A stretch of 6,455 nt of DNA from a bacterium. Lineage in GTDB: Bacteria > Actinomycetota > Thermoleophilia > Solirubrobacterales > 70-9. The notes under the pieces were generated by a model. It saw nothing but the letters and a program-made list of their open reading frames with translations, had not been told where the DNA came from and searched no databases. Position 1 is the stretch's first letter, and each line of letters starts with the position of its first letter. Position numbers and translations under genes: made by a program. The DNA is taken from NCBI GenBank assembly GCA_002919115.1, contig PKER01000108.1, forward strand, positions 1 to 6,455. Reading direction: 5' to 3'. This document shows positions 4,223 to 6,455 of the stretch, piece after piece.

Positions 4223-6190
4223 TCAGACGCGCGTCACGACCTCGCAGTTGCGGGCGACGCGGTCCTTGCGGTCCGCTCGCACGCGGTCGATGCCGCGGCC
4301 ACAGTCGATCCAGTCGCGCTTGCCGTCGACCGCGTTGATCCGGTCGTTGCCGGGACCGGCGCGGTAGGTGTCCGGTTGGGGGCCACCGTTCAGCCGGTCG
4401 TTGCCCGGGCCGCCGATCAGGAGGTCGCGGTGCGGGCCGCCGCGGAGGCGGTCGTTGCCCGCGTGCCCGCGCAGCTCGTCGCGGCCGCGGCCGCCGATCA
4501 GGATGTCGTTCCCGGCCTGACCGCGCAGGTTGTCGCGGTGGTTACCGCCGATCAGCCGGTCGTGGCCGGGGCCGGCGATGAGCTCGTCCTTGCCGGCGCC
4601 GCCGTCGAGGACGTCATTGCCAGGACCGCCCAGCAGGCAGTCGGAGCCGCCGAGCGCTACGAGCGTGTCATTGCCGGCCTGCCCATCCAGGTAGTCGCTG
4701 CGCGACGTGCCTGTGAGCTGGTCGTCGCCCGGCGTGCCCGGCCACAGCGCCGCCAGACCGCCGAGGCACGACACCTCGCCGAACGGCGACTCGTCGCAGG
4801 CGTCGCCGATGCCGTCACCGTCGGAGTCCTCCTGGTCGGGGTTCGGGACCGTCCGGCAGTTGTCCTCGCCGTCATCGACCCCGTCGCCGTCACCGTCCGG
4901 GTTGTCGGGCGCCTCGTCACACGCGTCGCCCACGCCGTCACCGTCGGAGTCGGCCTGGTCCGGGTTCGGGACGCCCGGACAGTTGTCCTCGTCGTCCGGG
5001 ACGCCGTCGCCGTCGGAGTCCTCACCCGGCGTGTCCTCGTCGCAGGCATCGCCGATGCCGTCACCGTCGGAGTCGGCCTGGTCGGGGTTGGAGACGGCCG
5101 GGCAGTTGTCCTCGTCGTCGGGGACGCCGTCGCCGTCGGAGTCCTGCTCGTCGGACTCGTCGCAGGCGTCGCCGATGCCGTCACCGTCGGAGTCCGCCTG
5201 GTCCGGGTTCGGGACCTCCGGGCAGTTGTCCGTCTGGTCCGGGACGCCGTCGCCGTCGGAGTCCTCACCCGGCGTGTCGTCGCAGGCGTCGCCGATGCCG
5301 TCACCGTCGGAGTCGGCCTGGTCGGGGTTCGGGGTCTCCGGGCAGTTGTCCGCGTCGTCGGGGACGCCGTCGCCGTCGCTGTCCGGGCCGCCCGGCGTGT
5401 CGTCGCAGGCGTCGCCGATGCCGTCACCGTCCGAGTCGGCCTGGTCGGGGTTCGGGACGCCCGGACAGTTGTCCTCGTCGTCGGGGACGCCGTCGCCGTC
5501 GTCGTCGGTCGGCTCCTCGTCCGCCTTCGTCGCCGTGAGGACTATGTTGTCGAAGTCGAACTCAGCGTCGGGGGTCAGCGAGACCGGGAGCCCGAACTCG
5601 AAGACGATCCGGAAGCGGTACTCGTCGCCGATGTCGAGCGCGGCCGGCGAGATGTTCGTCGCCGGGGCGCTCACCCAACTGTCGAGGTTGGGGATCGCCG
5701 CCGGGCCGAACACCGTGATGCTGGTGTCGTCGGTGACGTTGTCGAGCACGACCCTGTACTCCGACGACGTCAGCAGCGACAGGAGCGACGCGACCTCGAA
5801 GCGCCGGTCGAACGTGAAGCTGACCGAGTCCGGCGTCTCGCCGCCGACGCCCTGGTAGGTGAACGTCGGGGAGTACCAAGTCGTCCTGACCGAGGTCAGC
5901 AGGCTGAGCAGCGAGTTGACCTCACTGCGCAGGTGACCGTCGCCAGGGCCGCTGGCCCCGCCCGTCGCGCGGTGGAAGCTGTCCACCACCGGGCAGGTGA
6001 CGCCCGGCACGCAGAGCAAGGTCGTGTACTCGGTCGCGGCCTCCCAGCCGGCGGCTGAGGTCGCGAACGTGCGCGCGTTGTCGTTCGGGTGATAGTTCGA
6101 GGTTGCAGCCGTTGCGGCGCTCGCAGACGCCAGCATGGCCAGCGCGCAGGCGAACGCGGCCAGCGCGCCGAACACCTTCCTAGACACCAT
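4223..6190 (-). CDS. Secreted calcium-binding protein: N-terminal beta domain, six TSP3 repeats, RTX-like nonapeptide domain
   Basis: A 655-residue exported protein. Residues 1-29 form a signal peptide (VSRK, then a long Ala/Leu core ending ASAATA). Residues about 33-225 form a beta-rich domain I cannot name, ending in FDFDNIVLTA as in several lectin-like or choice-of-anchor modules; it contains SLLSLLTS twice. Residues 229-466 are six thrombospondin type-3 repeats of about 40 residues (DSDGDGVPD, DNCP, NPDQ, DSDGDGIGDACD). Residues 485-619 are about fifteen RTX-like nonapeptides (GGPGNDVLD type), then a basic tail with two cysteines (C630, C649). Both repeat types bind calcium in known proteins, suggesting a calcium-rigidified surface or matrix protein. 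I see no sortase motif, lipobox or C-terminal membrane helix. The ATG at 6188-6190 was chosen for the signal peptide, with AAAGGGG 11 nt upstream; the frame stays open to 6403. No catalytic domain is evident. Confidence 0.9.
   Translation of the reverse strand: MVSRKVFGALAAFACALAMLASASAATAATSNYHPNDNARTFATSAAGWEAATEYTTLLCVPGVTCPVVDSFHRATGGASGPGDGHLRSEVNSLLSLLTSVRTTWYSPTFTYQGVGGETPDSVSFTFDRRFEVASLLSLLTSSEYRVVLDNVTDDTSITVFGPAAIPNLDSWVSAPATNISPAALDIGDEYRFRIVFEFGLPVSLTPDAEFDFDNIVLTATKADEEPTDDDGDGVPDDEDNCPGVPNPDQADSDGDGIGDACDDTPGGPDSDGDGVPDDADNCPETPNPDQADSDGDGIGDACDDTPGEDSDGDGVPDQTDNCPEVPNPDQADSDGDGIGDACDESDEQDSDGDGVPDDEDNCPAVSNPDQADSDGDGIGDACDEDTPGEDSDGDGVPDDEDNCPGVPNPDQADSDGDGVGDACDEAPDNPDGDGDGVDDGEDNCRTVPNPDQEDSDGDGIGDACDESPFGEVSCLGGLAALWPGTPGDDQLTGTSRSDYLDGQAGNDTLVALGGSDCLLGGPGNDVLDGGAGKDELIAGPGHDRLIGGNHRDNLRGQAGNDILIGGRGRDELRGHAGNDRLRGGPHRDLLIGGPGNDRLNGGPQPDTYRAGPGNDRINAVDGKRDWIDCGRGIDRVRADRKDRVARNCEVVTRV
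4307..4738 (-). repeat. RTX-like nonapeptide array with an 18-residue superperiod
   Basis: Residues 485-628 of the large secreted protein hold fifteen tandem nonapeptides, from GTPGDDQLT to AGPGNDRIN, of the hemolysin-type calcium-binding pattern GGxGxDxLx, plus a short closing segment. Odd-numbered copies are canonical: glycine at position 4 in all eight, and GND in six. Even-numbered copies are degenerate, with RSD, GSD, GKD, HRD, GRD, HRD and QPD at positions 4-6. The aspartate at position 6 is kept in every copy. The array is rich in arginine, unlike the acidic block before it. Confidence 0.88.
4793..5506 (-). repeat. Six tandem ~120-bp repeats encoding thrombospondin type-3 units
   Basis: The DNA holds six tandem units of 120-123 bp that encode residues 229-466 of the large secreted protein. 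Each carries DGDGVPD, DNCP, NPDQ and DSDGDGIGDACD elements with two cysteines. The inner four units are nearly identical, while the outermost units diverge (first: DDDGDG; last: PDGDGDGVDDGEDNCR, with Arg in place of the Pro after Cys). Synonymous choices are kept by position: the second DGDG block has GGT at its first glycine in all six copies. Short linkers of varying length and sequence (DDTPGGP, DDTPGE, DESDEQ, DEDTPGE, DEAPDN) separate the units. Confidence 0.93.
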
Positions 6191-6455
6191 GATTCGTAAG
6201 ACCCCTTTCGTCCCAGTGTCCCGTGCCCCATCCTCCTGACGGGGCGGGCGCGATGGTAACCCAAAGGGGGGATGCCGTGCGAAGGTCGGCTCCCGCGGCC
6301 GCGATATTCCGCCCGATCGGGGGGGTCGCCCGCGTCCTGGGTTCCGAGTAACGGCTCTCCCGGTCCCGCAGGGCACCGCCCACCGCGGGCGCGCCGTACA
6401 CAAGAATGCGCGCCATGGGGACCCCTCGCAGGACGAGCAGCTCGGGGGCGCTGCG
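6191..6455. other. Upstream region of the TSP3/RTX gene and window edge, no firm gene
   Basis: This stretch must hold the promoter of the large minus-strand gene. TACCAT (TANNNT type) on the minus strand near 6254-6259 is a possible -10 but has no good -35. Near the right edge an ATG at 6406 (or 6415, same frame) on the plus strand opens a frame reading MRAMGTPRRTSSSGALR to the end of the window. It could be the start of a divergent gene, but there is no Shine-Dalgarno and too little sequence to judge. A minus-strand frame starting at 6416 begins MARILVYGA but overlaps the large gene's leader and signal-peptide codons. Confidence 0.3.

Noticed and set aside
4793..5506. Regular ~120-bp repeats that could be mistaken for a CRISPR or satellite array
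   Set aside because: Units lack unique spacers, are in frame with a long coding sequence and translate to recognisable thrombospondin type-3 repeats.
4376..6058. A 560-codon open frame on the plus strand, rich in Val/Ala/Arg with repeats such as GVADAVTVGV
   Set aside because: It is the antisense image of the TSP3/RTX gene: repeated Asp-Gly codons on the minus strand read as Val/Ala/Thr on the plus strand. The minus-strand protein has clear domains and a signal peptide.
6191..6403. N-terminal extension of the TSP3/RTX protein to a start at 6403
   Set aside because: It would bury the clear signal peptide behind 71 Arg/Pro-rich residues; the ATG at 6190 has a usable ribosome site.
6180..6416. 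Minus-strand frame beginning MARILVYGAPAVGGALRD, reminiscent of a nucleotide-binding dehydrogenase start
   Set aside because: Only the first few residues look protein-like; it soon becomes low-complexity, lacks any further motif and overlaps the leader and start of the TSP3/RTX gene.

Overview
The window reads as chromosomal DNA of a very GC-rich, Gram-positive-type actinobacterium. A deep lineage such as Thermoleophilia/Solirubrobacterales is my best guess, by inference from overall style and not from any search: strong G/C at third codon positions, GTG starts without an obvious Shine-Dalgarno, secreted Arg-rich proteins with Ig-like or calcium-binding repeats, and a c-di-AMP riboswitch in front of a wall-associated double-psi beta-barrel gene.

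Left part (1-2545), housekeeping and redox. The window opens in the last 58 codons of a 2-keto-3-deoxy-6-phosphogluconate aldolase (eda, +). A YqgE/AlgH-family gene follows on the minus strand (350-895). It diverges across a 45-bp gap from a thioredoxin-TPR protein of the CnoX/YbbN type (941-1696, +). Twelve bases further on is ccdA (1709-2437, +), which encodes the membrane thiol-disulfide electron carrier. The thioredoxin and CcdA probably form a two-gene operon in which reducing equivalents could pass from the cytosolic CGPC site to the CcdA cysteine pair. Three small hairpins follow ccdA.

Middle (2546-4200), minus strand. A small acidic protein of unknown function (2546-2842) lies downstream of a secreted protein with two Ig-like segments and a C-terminal RlpA-like double-psi beta-barrel domain (2937-3878). 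A 14-bp perfect hairpin separates the two genes. The RlpA-like gene has an elaborate control region: a ydaO/yuaA-class c-di-AMP riboswitch ending about 20 nt before its ATG, and upstream of that a perfect 16-bp CRP-type palindrome in an AT-rich island. This suggests joint control by c-di-AMP and cAMP, as is known for resuscitation-promoting-factor genes in other actinobacteria.

Right part (4173-6455), minus strand. A 655-residue secreted protein (4223-6190) combines a signal peptide, an N-terminal beta-rich domain, six near-identical thrombospondin type-3 repeats and about fifteen RTX-like nonapeptides. It ends at a textbook intrinsic terminator. The nonapeptides alternate strictly between canonical G-N-D repeats and degenerate basic ones, which suggests a beta-roll with one calcium-binding face. 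Beyond its promoter region the window ends without another gene I can support firmly.

I see no mobile element, CRISPR array or RNA gene apart from the riboswitch. The most notable items are the double second-messenger control region and the two-faced RTX domain.
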